Shown piece by piece: positions 20,585 through 34,429 of a DNA stretch of 64,000 nucleotides. The DNA is taken from contig NW_027488370.1 in the NCBI RefSeq assembly GCF_051014445.1, forward strand, positions 1,550,001 through 1,614,000. Reading direction: 5' to 3'. Each line of letters opens with the position of its first letter. Position 1 is the first letter of the stretch. This DNA is from Colletes latitarsis. Its lineage: Eukaryota; Arthropoda; Insecta; Hymenoptera; Colletidae. The notes below the pieces were generated by a model that saw only the letters and a list, made by a program, of their open reading frames with translations, searched no databases and was not told where the DNA came from. The position numbers and the translations under genes were made by a program.

Positions 20585-22875
20585 TCAATATTTTAGAGGA
20601 CAACGCAAGTTAGGTCTAGGTAAGGTCTGAGATTTTCACTGATCAGAATCATACTTTCGCATTCTTCACATACTTGTTGAACGGATCCTGGGTTTTTTCT
20701 GGTTTGGTTCTCGTAGTAATGTGGTACCACACTGAAACATTCAATTAAACCTGGTCTTGATAAATATTTTGGGAGGATAACGCATATTAGGTTTGGGTTA
20801 GGTCTAGGATTTGGCCTCGTCAGGCTCATACTTTCGCATATTTCACATACTTCATGGCTAGATCCTGGGCTGTTTCTGGATTGTATCACGTAGTAATGTG
20901 GTACCACGCTGAAACAGTCGATTAAACCTGGTTTCGATCAATATTTTAGAGGATAACCCAAGTTAAGTCTGGGATAGGTCTGGGATTTGACCTCATCAGA
21001 CTCATACTTTCGCGTTTTTCACATACTTGTTGAACAGATCCTGGGTTATTTTCTGGTTTGGATCACATAGTAATGTGGTACCACACTGAAACAGTCGATT
21101 AAACCAGGTTTCGATCAATATTTTTGAGGATAACGCATGTTAGGTCTAGGTTAGGCCTGGGATTTTCACTCATCGGACTCATACTTTCGCATTCTTCACA
21201 TTCTTGTTGAACGGATCCTGGGTTTTTTCTGGTTTGGATCACATAGTAATGTGGGACCACACTGAAACAGTCAATTAAACCTGGTTTCGATCAATATTTT
21301 AGAGAATAATTCATGTTAGGTCTAGGTTAGGTCTGGGATTTGCTCTCATCAGGCTCATTCTTTCGCATATTTCTCATACTTGATGCCTAGATCCTGGGCT
21401 TTTTCTGGATTGCATCACGTAGTAATAAAGTACAACACTGAAACAGTCAATTAAACCTGGTTTCCATCAATATCTTAGAGGACAACGCAAGTTAGGTCTG
21501 GGATATGTCTGGGATTTGCCCTCATCAGGCTCATACTGTCGCGTTTTTCACATACTTGTTGAACAGATCCTGCGTTTTTTCTGGTTTGGATCACGTAGTA
21601 GTGTGGTACCACGCTGAAACAGTCCATTAAACCTGGTTTGGATCAATATTTTAGAGGATAACGCATGTTAGGTCTAGGTTAGGCCTGGGATTTTCACTCA
21701 TCAGACTCATACTTTCGCATTCTTCACATACTTGTTGAACGGATCCCGGGTTATTTCTGGTTTGGATCACGTAGTAATGTGGGACCACACTGAAACAGTC
21801 AATTAAACCAGGTTTCGATCAATATTTTAGAGAATAATTCATGTTAGGTCTAGGTTAGGTCTGGGATTTGCTCTCATCAGGCTCATTCTTTCGCATATTT
21901 CTCATACTTCATGGCTAGATCCTGGGCTGTTTCTGGATTGTATCACGTAGTAATGTGGTACCACGCTGAAACAGTCAATTAAACCTGGTTTCGATCAATA
22001 TTTTAGAGAATAATTCATGTTAGGTCTAGGTTAGGTCTGGGATTTGCTCTCATCAGGCTCATTCTTTCGCATATTTCTCATACTTGATTGCTAGATCCTG
22101 GGCTTTTTCTGGATTGCATCACGTAGTAATGAAGTACAACACAGAAACAGTCAATTAAACCTGGTTTCCATCAATATTCTAGAGGACAACGCATGTTAGG
22201 TCTAGGTTAGGTCTGGGATTTGCTCTCATCAGGCTCATTCTTTCGCATATTTCTCATACTTGATGGCTAGATCCTGGGCTTTTTCTGGATTGCGTCACGT
22301 AGTAATGTAGTACCACACTGAAACAGTCAATGAAACCTGGTTTCCATCAATATTCTAGAGGACAACGCATGTTAGGTCTAGGTTAGGCCTGGGATTTGCC
22401 CTCATCAGAGTCATACTGTGGCAGTTTTAACATACTTGTTGAACGGATCCTGGGTTTTTTCTGGTTTGGTTCACGTAGTAATGTGGTACCGCACTGAAAC
22501 ATTCAATTAAACCTTTTCTTGATAAATATTTTAGAGGATAACGCGTGTTAGGTTTGGGTTAGGTCTGAGGTTAGGCCCTCATCAGGCTCATACTTTCGCA
22601 TATTTCTCATACTTCATGGCTAGATCCTGGGCTGTCTCTGGATTGTATCAGGTAGTAAAGTGGTACCACACTGAAACATTCAATGAAACCTGCTCTGGAT
22701 AAATATTTTAGAGGATAACGCATCTTAGGTCTGGGTTAGGTCTAAGATTTGCCCTCATCAGGCTCACAGTTTAGCGTTTTTCACATACTTCTTGAACAGA
22801 TCCTGGGCTTTCTCTGGTTTGGATCACGAAGTAGTGTGGTACCACTCTGAAACAGTCAATGAAACCTGGTTTCGA
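20585..22875 (+). repeat. Segmental duplication block D1, copy 1 (19508-bp spacing)
   Basis: Matches 40093-42383 at constant 19508-bp offset. Shared private changes include ATTTTGGGAGGATAACGCATA, the AATAAAGTACAAC variant, TGCGTTTTTTC, GGATCCCGGG and GTACCGCACTG. Confidence 0.85.
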
Positions 22876-23253
22876 TCAATATTTTAGAGGATAACACAAG
22901 TTAAGTCTGGGATAGGTCTGGGATTTGACCTCATCAGACTCATACTTTCGCGTTTTTCACATACTTGTTGAACAGATCCTGGGTTATTTTCTGGTTTGGA
23001 TCACATAGTAATGTGGTACCACACTGAAACAGTCGATTAAACCAGGTTTCGATCAATATTTTTGAGGATAACGCATGTTAGGTCTAGTTTAGGCCTGGGA
23101 TTTTCACTCATCGGACTCATAACTTCGCATTCTTCACATTCTTGTTGAACGGATCCTGGGTTTTTTCTGGTTTGGATCACGTAGTAATGTGGGACCACAC
23201 TGAAACAGTCAATTAAACCAGGTTTCGATCAATATTTTAGATAATAATTCATG

Positions 23254-23264
23254 TTAGGTCTGGG
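23254..23264 (+). repeat. Monomer with a single 11-mer (one-copy variant)
   Basis: Only one TTAGGTCTGGG lies between ATAATAATTCATG and ATTTGCTCTC, instead of the usual two, giving an 11-bp shorter monomer. The same variant is at 43114-43124 through block D2. Confidence 0.88.
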
Positions 23265-25887
23265 ATTTGCTCTCATCAGGCTCATTCTTTCGCATATTTC
23301 TCATACTTCATGGCTAGATCCTGGGCTGTTTCTGGATTGTATCACGTAGTAATGTGGTACCACGCTGAAACAGTCAATTAAACCTGGTTTCGATCAATAT
23401 TTTAGAGAATAATTCATGTTAGGTCTAGGTTAGGTCTGGGATTTGCTCTCATCAGGCTCATTCTTTCGCATATTTCTCATACTTGATGGCTAGATCCTGG
23501 GCTTCTTCTGGATTGCATCACGTAGTAATGAAGTACAACACTGAAACAGTCAATTAAACCTGGTTTCCATCAATATCTTAGAGGACAACGCAAGTTATGT
23601 CTGGGATATGTCTGGGATTTGCCCTCATCAGGCACATACTTTCGCGTTTTTCACATACTTGTTGAACAGATCCTGGGTTTTTTCTGGTTTGGATCACGTA
23701 GTAGTGTGGTACCACGCTGAAACAGTCCATTAAACCTGGTTTGGATCAATATTTTAGAGGATAACGCATGTTAGGTCTAGGTTAGGCCTGGGATTTTCAC
23801 TCATCAGACTCATACTTTCGCATTCTTCACATACTTGTTGAACGGATCCTGGGTTATTTCTGGTTTGGATCACGTAGTAATGTGGGACCACACTGAAACA
23901 GTCAATAAAACCTGGTTTCGATCAATATTTTAACGAATAATTCATGTTAGGTCTAGGTTAGGTCTGGGATTTGCCCACATCAGGCTCATTCTTTCGTATA
24001 TTTCTCATACATGTTGAACAGATCCTGGGTTTTTTCTGGTTTGGATCACGTAGTAATGTGGTACCACACTGAAACATTCAATTAAACCTGGTCTTGATAA
24101 ATATTTTAGAGGATAACGCATGTTAGGTTTGGGTTAGGTCTAGGATTTGCCCTCATCAGGCTCATACTTTCGCATATTTCTCATACTTCATGGCTAGATC
24201 CTGGGCTGATTCTGGATTGTATCACGTAGTAATGTGGCACCACGCTGAAACAGTCGATTAAGCCTGGTTTCGATCAATATTTCAGAGGATAACGCAAGTT
24301 AAGTCTGGGATAGGTCTGGGATTTGACCTCATCAGACTCATACTTTCGCGTTTTTCACATACTTGTTGAACAGATCCTGGGTTTTTTCTGGTATGGATCA
24401 CGTAGTAATGTGGGACCACACTGAAACAGTCAAGTAAACCTGGTTTCGATCAATATTTTAGAGAATAATTCATGTTAGGTCTAACTTAGGTCTGGGATTT
24501 GCTCTCATCAGGCTCATTCTTTCGCATATTTCTCATACATGTTGAACAGATCCTGGGTTTTTTCTGGTTTGGATCACGTAGTAATGTGGGACCACACTGA
24601 TACAATCAATTAAACCTGATCTTGATAAATATTTTAGAGGGTAACGCATGTTAGGTCTGGGTTAGGTCTAGGATTTGCCCTCATCAGGCTCATACTTTCG
24701 CATATTTCTCATACTTCATGGCTAGATCCTGGGCTGTTTCTGGATTGGATCACGTAGTAATGAGGTACCACGCTGAAACAGTCAATTAAACCTGGTTTCG
24801 ATCAATATTTTAGAGGATAACGCAAGTTAGGTCTGGGATAGGTCTAGGATTTGCCCTCATCAGGCTCTTACTTTCGCATATTTCTCATACTTCATGGCTA
24901 GATTCTGGGCTATTTCTGGATTGGATCACGTAGTAAAGAGGTACCACACTGAAACATTCAATGAAACCTGGTCTGGATAAATATTTTAGAGGATAACGCA
25001 TCTTATGTCTGGGTTAGGTCTAACATTTGCCCTCTTCAGGCTCACAGTTTAGCGTTTTCCACATACTTGTTGAACAGATCCTGGGCTTTTTCTGGTTTGG
25101 ATCACGAAGTAGTGTGGTACGTCACTGAAACAGTCCATTAAACCTGGTTTCGCTCAATATTTTAGAGGATAACGCATGTTAGGTCTAGGTTAGGTCTGGG
25201 ATTTGCTCTCATCAGGCTCATTCTTTCGCATATTTCTCATACTTGATGGCTAGATCCTGGGCTTTTTCTGGGTTGCGTCACGTAGTAATGTGGTACCACG
25301 CTGAAACAGTCAATTAAACCTGGTTTCGATCAATATTTTAGAGAATAATTCATGTTAGGTCTAGGTTAGGTCTGGGATTTGCTCTCATCAGGCTCATTCT
25401 TTCGCATATTTCTCATACTTCATGGCTAGATCCTGGGCTGTTTCTGGATTGTATCACGTAGTAATGTGGTACCACGCTGAAACAGTCAATTAAACCTGGC
25501 TTCGATCAATATTTTAGAGAATAATTCATGTTAGGTCTAGGTTAGGTCTGGGATTTGCTCTCATCAGGCTCATTCTTTCGCATATTTCTCATACTTGATG
25601 GCTAGATCCTGGGCTTTTTCTGGATTGCATTCTGTAGTAATGAAGTGCAACACTGAAACAGTCAATGAAACCTGGTTTCCATCAATATTCTAGAGGACAA
25701 CGCATGTTAGGTCTACGTTAGGCCTGGGATTTGCCCTCATCAGAGTCATACTGTGGCAGTTTTAACATACTTGTTGAACGGATCCTGGGTTTTTTCTGGT
25801 TTGGTTCACGTAGTAATGTGGTACCACACTGAAACATTCAATGAAACCTTTTCTTGATAAATATTTTAGAGGATAACGCATGTTAGG

Positions 25888-25900
25888 ATATTTCTCATAC
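25888..25900 (+). repeat. Monomer with a 47-bp internal deletion
   Basis: GCATGTTAGG is joined directly to ATATTTCTCATAC. Compared with sibling monomers (for example near 20080-20130), 47 bp including the rest of the 11-mer pair are missing. The breakpoint follows TTAGG. The copy is at 45748. Confidence 0.85.
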
Positions 25901-27659
25901 TTCATGGCTAGATCCTGGGCTGTTTCTGGATTGTATCAGGTAGTAAAGTGGTACCACACTGAAACATTCAATGAAACCTGGTCTGGATAAATATTTTAGA
26001 GGATAACGCATCTTAGGTCTGGGTTAGGTCTAAGATTTGCCCTCATCAGGCTCACAGTTTAGCGTTTTTCACATACTTCTTGAACAGATCCTGGGCTTTC
26101 TCTGGTTTGGATCACGAAGTAGTGTGGTACCACACTGAAACAGTCAATGAAACCTGGTTTCCAACAATATTTTAGAGGACAACGCAAGTTAGGTCTAGGT
26201 AAGGCCTGAGATTTTCACTGATCAGACTCATACTTTCGCATTCTTCACATACTTGTTGAACGGATCCTGGGTTTTTTCTGGTTTGGTTCGCGTAGTAATG
26301 TGGTACCACACTGAAACATTCAATTAAACCTTCTCTTGATAAATATTTTAGAGGATAACGCATGTTAGGTTTGGGTTAGGTCTAGGATTTGCCCTCATCA
26401 GGCTCATACTTTCGCATATTTCACATACTTCATGGCTAGATCCTGGGGTGTTTCTGGATTGCATCACGTAGTAATGAAGTGCAACACAGAAACAGTCAAT
26501 TAAACCTGGTTTCCATCAATATTCTAGAGGACAACGCATGTTAGGTCTAGGTTAGGCCTGGGATTTGCCGTCATCAGGGTCATACTGTCGCAGTTTTAAC
26601 ATACTTGTTGAACGGATCCTGGGTTATTTTCTGGTTTGGATCACATAGTAATGTGGTACCACTCTGAAACAGTCGATTAAACCAGGTTTCGATCAATATT
26701 TTTGAGGATAACGCATGTTAGGTCTAGTTTAGGCCTGGGATTTTCACTCATCGGACTCATAACTTCGCATTCTTCACATTCTTGTTGAACGGATCCTGGG
26801 TTTTTTCTGGTTTGGATCACGTAGTAATGTGGGACCACACTGAAACAGTCAATTAAACCTGGTTTCGATCAATATTTTAGAGAATAATTCATGTTAGGTC
26901 TAGGTTAGGTCTGGGATTTGCTCTCATCAGGCTCATTCTTTCGCATATTTCTCATACTTGATGGCTAGATCCTGGGCTTTTTCTGGATTGCATCACGTAG
27001 TAATGAAGTACAACACTGAAACAGTCAATTAAACCTGGTTTCCATCAATATCTTAGAGGACAACGCAAGTTAGGTCTGGGATATGTCTGGGATTTGCCAT
27101 CATCAGGCTCATACTTTCGCGTTTTTCACATACTTGTTGAACAGATCCTGGGTTTTTCCTGGTTTGGATCACGTAGTAGTGTGGTACCACACTGAAACAG
27201 TCAATGAAACCAGGTTTCGATCAATATTTTAGAGAATAATTCATGTTAGGTCTAGGTCAGGTCTGGGATTTGCTCTCATCAGGCTCATTCTTTCGCATAT
27301 TTCTCATACTTGATGGCTAGATCCTGGGCTTCTTCTGGATTGCATCACGTAGCAATGAAGTACAACACTGAAATAGTCAATTAAACCTGGTTTCCATCAA
27401 TATCTTAGAGGACAACGCAAGTTATGTCTGGGATATGTCTGGGATTTGCCCTCATCAGGCTCATACTTTCGCGTTTTTCACATACTTGTTGAACAGATCC
27501 TGGGTTTTTTCTGGTTTGGATCACGTAGTAGTGTGGTACCACGCTGAAACAGTCCATTAAACCTGGTTTGGATCAATATTTTAGAGGATAACGCATGTTA
27601 GGTCTAGGTTAGGCCTGGGATTTTCACTCATCAGACTCATACTTTCGCATTCTTCACAT

Positions 27660-29740
27660 ACTTGTTGAACGGATCCTGGGTTATTTCTGGTTTGGATCAC
27701 GTAGTAATGTGGGACCACACTGAAACAGTCAATTAAACCTGGTTTCGATCAATATTTTGGAGAATAATTCATGTTAGGTCTAGGTTAGGTCTGGGATTTG
27801 CCCACATCAGGCTCATTCTTTCGCATATTTCTCATACTTGATGGGTAGATCCTGGGCTTCTTCTGGATTGCATCACGTAGTAATGAAGTACAACACTGAA
27901 ACAGTCAGTTAAACCTGGTTTCCATCAATATCTTAGAGGACAACGCAAGTTAGGTCTGGGATAGGTCTTGGATTTGCCCTCATCAGGCTCATACTTTCGC
28001 GTTTTTCACATACTTGTTGAACAGATCCTGGGTTTTTTCTGGTTTGGATCACGTAGTAGTGTGGTACCACACTGAAACAGTCCATTATACCTGGTTTGGA
28101 CCAATATTTTAGAGGATAACGCATGTTAGGTCTAGGTTAGGTCGGGGATTTTCACTCATCAGACTCATACTTTCGCAGTCTTCACATACTTGTTGAATGG
28201 ATCGTGGGTTTTTTCTGGTTTGGATCACGTAGTAATGTGGTACCACACTGAAACAGTCGATTAAACCTGGTTTCGATCAATATTTTAGAGGATAACGCAA
28301 GTTAAGTCTGGGATTGGTCTGGGATTTGACATCATCAGACTCATACTTTCGCACACTTCACATACTCGTTGAACAGATCCTGGGTTATTTTCTGGTCTGG
28401 ATCACATAGTAATGTGGTACCACACTGAAACAGTCGATTAAACCAGGTGTCGATCAATATTTTTGAGGATAACGCATGTTAGGTCTAGGTTAGGCCTGGG
28501 ATTTTCACTCATCAGACTCATACTTTCGCATTCTTTACATACTTGTTGAACGGATCCTGGGTTTTTTCTGGTTTGGATCACGTAGTAATGTGGGACCACA
28601 CTGAAACAGTCAATTAAACGTGGTTTCGATCAATATTTTAGAGAATAATTCATGTTAGGTCTAGGTCAGGTCTGGGATTTGCTCTCATCAGGCTCATTCT
28701 TTCGCATATTTCTCATACTTGATGGCTAGATCCTGGGCTTCTACTGGATTGCATCACGTAGCAATGAAGTACAACACTGAAATAGTCAATTAAACCTGGT
28801 TTCCATCAATATCTTAGAGGACAACGCAAGTTATGTCTGGGATATGTCTGGGATTTGCTCTCATCAGGCTCATACTTTCACGTTTTTCACATACTTGTTG
28901 AACAGATCCTGGGTTTTTTCTGGTTTGGATCACGTAGTAATGTGGGACCACACTGAAGCAATCAATTAAACCTGGCCTTGATAAATATTTTAAAGGATAA
29001 CGCAAGTTAGGTCTGGGATTGGCCTGGGATTTGATATCATCAGACTCATACTTTCGCACACTTCACATACTCGTTGAACAGATCCTGGGTTATTTTCTGA
29101 TTTGGATCACATAGTAATGTGGTACCACACTGAAACAGTCGATTAAACCAGGTTTCGATCAATATTTTTGAGGATAACGCATGTTAGGTCTAGGTTAGGC
29201 CTGGGATTTTCACTCATCAGACTCATACTTTCGCATTCTTCACATACTTGTTGAACGGATCCTGGGGTTTTTCTGGTTTGGATCACGTAGTAATGTGGGA
29301 CCACACTGAAACAGTCAATTAAACCTGGTTTCGATCAATATTTTAGAGAATAATTCATGTTAGGTCTAGGTCAGGTCTGGGATTTGCTCTCATCAGGCTC
29401 ATTCTTTCGCATATTTCTCATACTTGATGGCTAGATCCTGGGCTTCTTCTGGATTGCATCACGTAGTAATGAAGTACAACACTGAAACAGTCAATTAAAC
29501 CTGGTTTCCATCAATATCTTACAGGACAACGCAAGTTAGGTCTGGGATATGTCTGGGATTTGCCCTCATCAGGCTCATACTTTCGCGTTTTTCACATACT
29601 TGTTGAACAGATCCTGGGTTTTTTCTGGTTTGGATCACTTAGTAGTGTGGTACCACGCTGAAACAGTCCATTAAACCTGGTTTGGATCAATATTTTAGAG
29701 GATAACGCATGTTAGGTCTAGGTTAGGCCTGGGATTTTCA
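27660..29740 (+). repeat. Block E0, source-type copy of 52806-54886
   Basis: Matches 52806-54886 at a constant 25146-bp offset (for example TCACTTAGTAGTG at 29634 and 54780). Parts also match 47520-48570 and 49810-50590, so this stretch has three to four relatives in the window. Confidence 0.8.
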
Positions 29741-30835
29741 CTCATCAGACTCATACTTTCGTATTCTTCACATACTTGTTGAACGGATCCTGGGTTATTT
29801 CTGGTTTGGATCACGTAGTAATGTGGGACCACACTGAAACAGTCAATTAAACCTGGTTTCGATCAATATTTTAGAGAATAATTCATGTTAGGTCTAGGTT
29901 AGGTCTGGGATTTGCCCACATCAGGCTCATTCTTTCGCATATTTCTCATACATGTTGAACAGATCCTGGGTTTTTTCTGGTTTGGATCACGTAGTAATGT
30001 GGGACCACACTGAAACAATCAATTAAACCTGGTCTTGATAAATATTTTAGAGGATAACGCATGTTAGGTCTGGGTTAGGTCTAGGATTTGCCCTCATCAG
30101 GCTCATACTTTCGCATATTTCTCATACTTCAAGGCTAGATCCTGGGCTGTTTCTGGATTGTATCACGAAGTAATGTGGTACCACACTGAAACAGTCCATT
30201 AAACCTTGTTTCGCTCAATATTTTAAAGGATAACGCATGTAAGGTCTAGGTTAGGTCTGGGATTTGCTCTCATCAGGCGCATTCTTTCGCATATTTCTCA
30301 TACTTGATGGCTAGAACCTGGGTTTTTTCTGGTTTGGATCACGTAGTAATGTGGTACCACACTGAAACAGTCGATTAAATCTGGTTTCGATCAATATTTT
30401 AGAGGATAACGCAAGTTAGGTCTGGGAATGGTCTGGGATTTGACCTCATCAGACTCATACTTTCGCAACACCTCACATACTCCTTGAACAGATCCTGGGT
30501 TATTTTCTGGTTTGGATCACATAGTAATGTGGTACCACACTGAAACAGTCGATTAAACCAGGTTTCGATCAATATTTTAGAGGATAACGCATGTTAGGTC
30601 CAGGTTAGGCCTGGGATTTTCACTCATCAGACTCATACTTTCGCATTCTTCACATACTTGTTGAACGGATCCTGGGTTTTTTCTGGTTTGGAACACGTAG
30701 TAATGTGGTACCACACTGAAACGGTCAATTAAACCTGGTTTCGATCAATATTTTAGAGGATAACGCAAGTTAGGTCTGGGATAGGTCTGGGATTTGCCCT
30801 CATCAGGCTCATACTTTCGCATTCTTCACATACTT
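28814..30835 (+). repeat. Segmental duplication block E, copy 1 (21974-bp spacing)
   Basis: Matches 50788-52809 at 21974 bp, sharing AAGTTATGTC, TTACAGGACAACGC, CTTCAAGGCTAG and GCAACACCTCAC variants. Confidence 0.83.
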
Positions 30836-30999
30836 GTTGAACTGATCCTGGGTTTTTTCTGGTTTGGATCACGTAGTAATGTGGTACCACACTGAAACGG
30901 TCAATTAAACCTGGTTTCGATCAAAATTTTAGAGTATAACGCAAGTTAGGTCTGGGATAGGTCTGGGATTTGACCTCATCAGACTCATACTTTCGCACA

Positions 31000-31661
31000 C
31001 TTCACGTACTCGTTGAACAGATCCTGGGTTATTTTCTGGTTTGGATCACATAGTAATGTGGTACCACACTGAAACAGTCGATTAAACCAGGTTTCGATCA
31101 ATATTTTAGAGAATAATTCATGTTAGGTCAAGGTTAGGTCTGGGATTTGCTCTCATCAGGCTCATTCTTTCGCATATTTCTCATACTTCATGGCTAGATG
31201 CTGGGCTGTTTCTGGATTGTGTCACGTAGTAATGTGGTACCACGCTGAAACAGTCAATTTAACCTGGATTCGATCAATATTTTAGAGGATAACGCAAGTT
31301 AGGTCTGGGATAGGTCTAGGATTTGCCCTAATCAGGCTCTTACTTTCGCATATTTCTCATACTTCATGGCTAGATCCTGGCCTATTTCTGGATTGGATCA
31401 CGTAGTAAAGTGGTACCACATTGAAACATTCAATGAAACCTCGTCTGGATAAATATTTTAGAGGGTAACGCATCTTAGGTCTGGGTTAGGTCTAAGATTT
31501 GCCCTCATCAGGCTCACAGTTTCGCGTTTTTCACATACTTGTTGAACAGATCCTGGGTTTTTTCTGGTTTGGATCACGAAGTAGTGTGGGACCACACTGA
31601 AACAGTCAATGAAACCTGGTTTGGATCAATATTTTAGAGGATAACGGAAGTTAGGTCTAGG
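31000..31661 (+). repeat. Block G1, matches 59846-60507
   Basis: Constant offset 28846, with shared variants GGTCAAGGTTAGG, GATGCTGGGC, CAATTTAACCTGG and GAGGGTAACGC. The match ends inside the 11-mer array at 31661-31672. Confidence 0.85.
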
Positions 31662-31683
31662 TTAGGTCTGGGTTAGGTCTAGG
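31651..31683 (+). repeat. Monomer with three tandem 11-mers
   Basis: TTAGGTCTAGG (31651-31661), TTAGGTCTGGG (31662-31672) and TTAGGTCTAGG (31673-31683) are directly adjacent. It is the only three-copy case I found. Flanks show it joins two different monomers, see findings. Confidence 0.93.
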
Positions 31684-33150
31684 ATTTGCCCTCATCAGGC
31701 TCATACTTTCGCATATTTCTCATACTTCATGGCTACATCCTGGGCTTTTTCTGGATTGCATCACGTAGTAATGAAGTACAACACTGAAACAGTCAATTAA
31801 ACCTGGTTTCCATCAATATCTTAGAGGACAACGCAAGTTAGGTCTGGGATAGGTCTTGGATTTGCCCTCATCAGGCTCATACTTTCGCGTTTCTCACATA
31901 CTTGTTGAACAGATCCTGGGTTTTTTCTGGTTTGGATCACGTAGTAGTGTGGTACCACACTGAAACAGTCCATTATACCTGGTTTGGATCAATATTTTAG
32001 AGGATAACGCATGTTAGGTCTAGGTTAGGTCTGGGATTTTCACTCATCAGACTCATACTTTCGCAGTCTTCACATACCTGTTGAACGGATCCTGGGTTTT
32101 TTCTGGTTTGGATCACGTAGTAATGTGGAACCACACTGAAACAGTCGATTAAACCTGGTTTCGATCAATATTTTAGAGGATAACGCAAGTTAAGTCTGGG
32201 ATTGGTCTGGGATTAGACCTCATCAGACTCATACTTTCGCACACGTCACATACTCGTTGAACAGATCCTGGGTTATTTTCTGGTTTGGATCACATAGTAA
32301 TGTGGTACCACACTGAAACAGACGATTAAACCAGGTTTCGATCAATATTTTTGAGGATAACGCATGTTAGGTCTAGGTTAGGCCTGGGATTTTCACTCAT
32401 CAGACTCATACTTTCGCATTCTTCACATACTTGTTGAACGGATCCTGGGTTTTTTCTGGTTTGGATCACGTAGTAATGTGGGACCACACTGAAACAGTCA
32501 ATTAAACCTGGTTTCGATCAATATTTTAGAGAATAATTCATGTTAGGTCTAGGTCAGGTCTGGGATTTGCTGTCATCAGGCTCATTCTTTCGCATATTTC
32601 TCATACTTGATGGCTAGATCCTGGGCTTTTTCTGGATTGCATCAGGTAGTAACGAAGTACAACACTGAAACAGTCAATTAACCCTGGTTTCCATCAATAT
32701 CTTAGAGGACAACGCAAGTTAGGTCTGGGATATGTCTGGGATTTGCCCTCATCAGGCTCATACTTTCGCGTTTTTCACATACTTGTTGAACAGATCCTGG
32801 GTTTTTTCTGGTTTGGAACACGTAGTAGTGTGGTACCACGCTGAAACAGTCCATTAAACCTGGTTTGGATCAATATTTTAGAGGATAACCCATGTTAGGT
32901 CTAGGTTAGGCCTGGGATTTTCACTCATCAGACTCATACCTTCGCATTCTTCACATACTTGATGGCTAGATCCTGGTTTTTTTCTGGTTTGGATCACGTA
33001 GTAATGTGGTACCACACTGAAACAGTCGATTAAACCTGGTTTCGATCAATATTTTAGAGGATAACGCAAGTTAAGTCAGGGAATGGTCTGGGATTTGACC
33101 TCATCAGACTCATACTTTCGCACACTTCACATACTCGTTGAACGGATCCT
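31662..33150 (+). repeat. Block G2, matches 61025-62513
   Basis: Constant offset 29363, with shared variants GGCTACATCC, CATTATACC, GGGATTAGACC, CACACGTCAC and CAGACGATT. It begins inside the 11-mer array. Confidence 0.85.
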
Positions 33151-34429
33151 GGGTTATTTTCTGGTTTGGATCACATAGTAATGTGGTACCACACTGAAAC
33201 AGTCGATTAAACCAGGTTTCGTCAATATTTTTGAGGATAACGCATGTTAGGTCTAGGTTAGGTCTGGGATTTTCACTCATCAGACTCATACTTTCGCATT
33301 CTTCACATACTTGTTGAACGGATCCTGGGTTTTTTCTGGTTTGGATCACGTAGTAATGTGGGACCACACTGAAACAGTCAATTAAACCTGGTTTCGATCA
33401 ATATTTTAGAGAATAATTCATGTTAGGTCTAGGTTAGGCCTGGGATTTGCCCTCGTCAGGCTCATACTTTCGCATATTTCTCATACTTCATGGCTAGATC
33501 CTGGGCTATTTCTGGATTGGATCACGTAGTAATGTGGTACCACACTGAAACTGTCAATTAAACCTGGTTTCGCTGAATATTTTAGAGGATAACGCAAGTT
33601 AGGTCTGGGATATGTCTGGGATTTGCCCTCATCAGGCTCATACTTTCGCGTTTTTCACACACTTGTTGAACAGATCCTGGGTTTTTTCTGGTTTGGATCA
33701 CGTAGTAGTGTGGTACCACACTGAAACAGTCCATTAAACCTGGTTTCGCTCAATATTTTAGAGGATAACGCATGTAAGGTCTAGGTTAGGTCTGGGATTT
33801 GCTCTCATCAGGCTCATTCTTTCGCATATTTCTCATACTTGATGGCTAGATCCGGGGTTTTTTCTGGTTTGGATCACGTAGTAATGTGGTACCACACTGA
33901 AACAGTCGATTAAACCTGGTTTCGATCAATATTTTAGAGGATAACGCAAGTTAGGTCTGGGAATGGTCTGGGATTTGCTCTCATCAGGCTCGTACTTTCG
34001 CAACACTTCACATACTCCTTGAACAGATCCTGGGTTATTTTCTGGTTTGGATCACATAGTAATGTGGTACCACACTGAAACAGTCGATTAAACCAGGTTT
34101 CGATCAATATTTTAGAGGATAACGCATGTTAGGTCTAGGTTAGGCCTGGGATTTTCACTCATCAGACTCATACTTTCGCATTCTTCACATACTTGTTGAA
34201 CGGATCCTGGGTTTTTTCTGGTTTGGATCACGTAGTAATGTGGTACCACACTGAAACGGTCAATTAAACCTGGTTTCGATCAAAATTTTAGAGGATAACG
34301 CAGGTTAGGTCTGGGATAGGTCTGGGATTTGACCTCATCAGACTCATACTTTCGCACACTTCACATACTCGTTGAACAGATCCTGGGTTATTTTCTGGTT
34401 TGGATCACATAGTAATGTGGTACCACACT
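32315..34429 (+). repeat. 2115-bp higher-order repeat, unit 1 (12 monomers)
   Basis: Begins at the GAAACAGACGATTAAACC variant and is repeated in tandem at 34430. Shared variants are GGTAGTAACGAAG, CATACCTTCGC and TTTCGTCAATATT. Confidence 0.86.

Larger units (their letters stand above)
22865..28710 (+). repeat. Segmental duplication block D2, copy 1 (19860-bp spacing)
   Basis: About 33 monomers matching 42725-48571 at 19860 bp, that is 19508 plus two monomers. Shared rarities are the one-copy 11-mer at 23254, the 47-bp-deleted monomer at 25887 and the GGATTGCATTCTG variant. It is the longest continuous duplicated block in the window. Confidence 0.88.
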
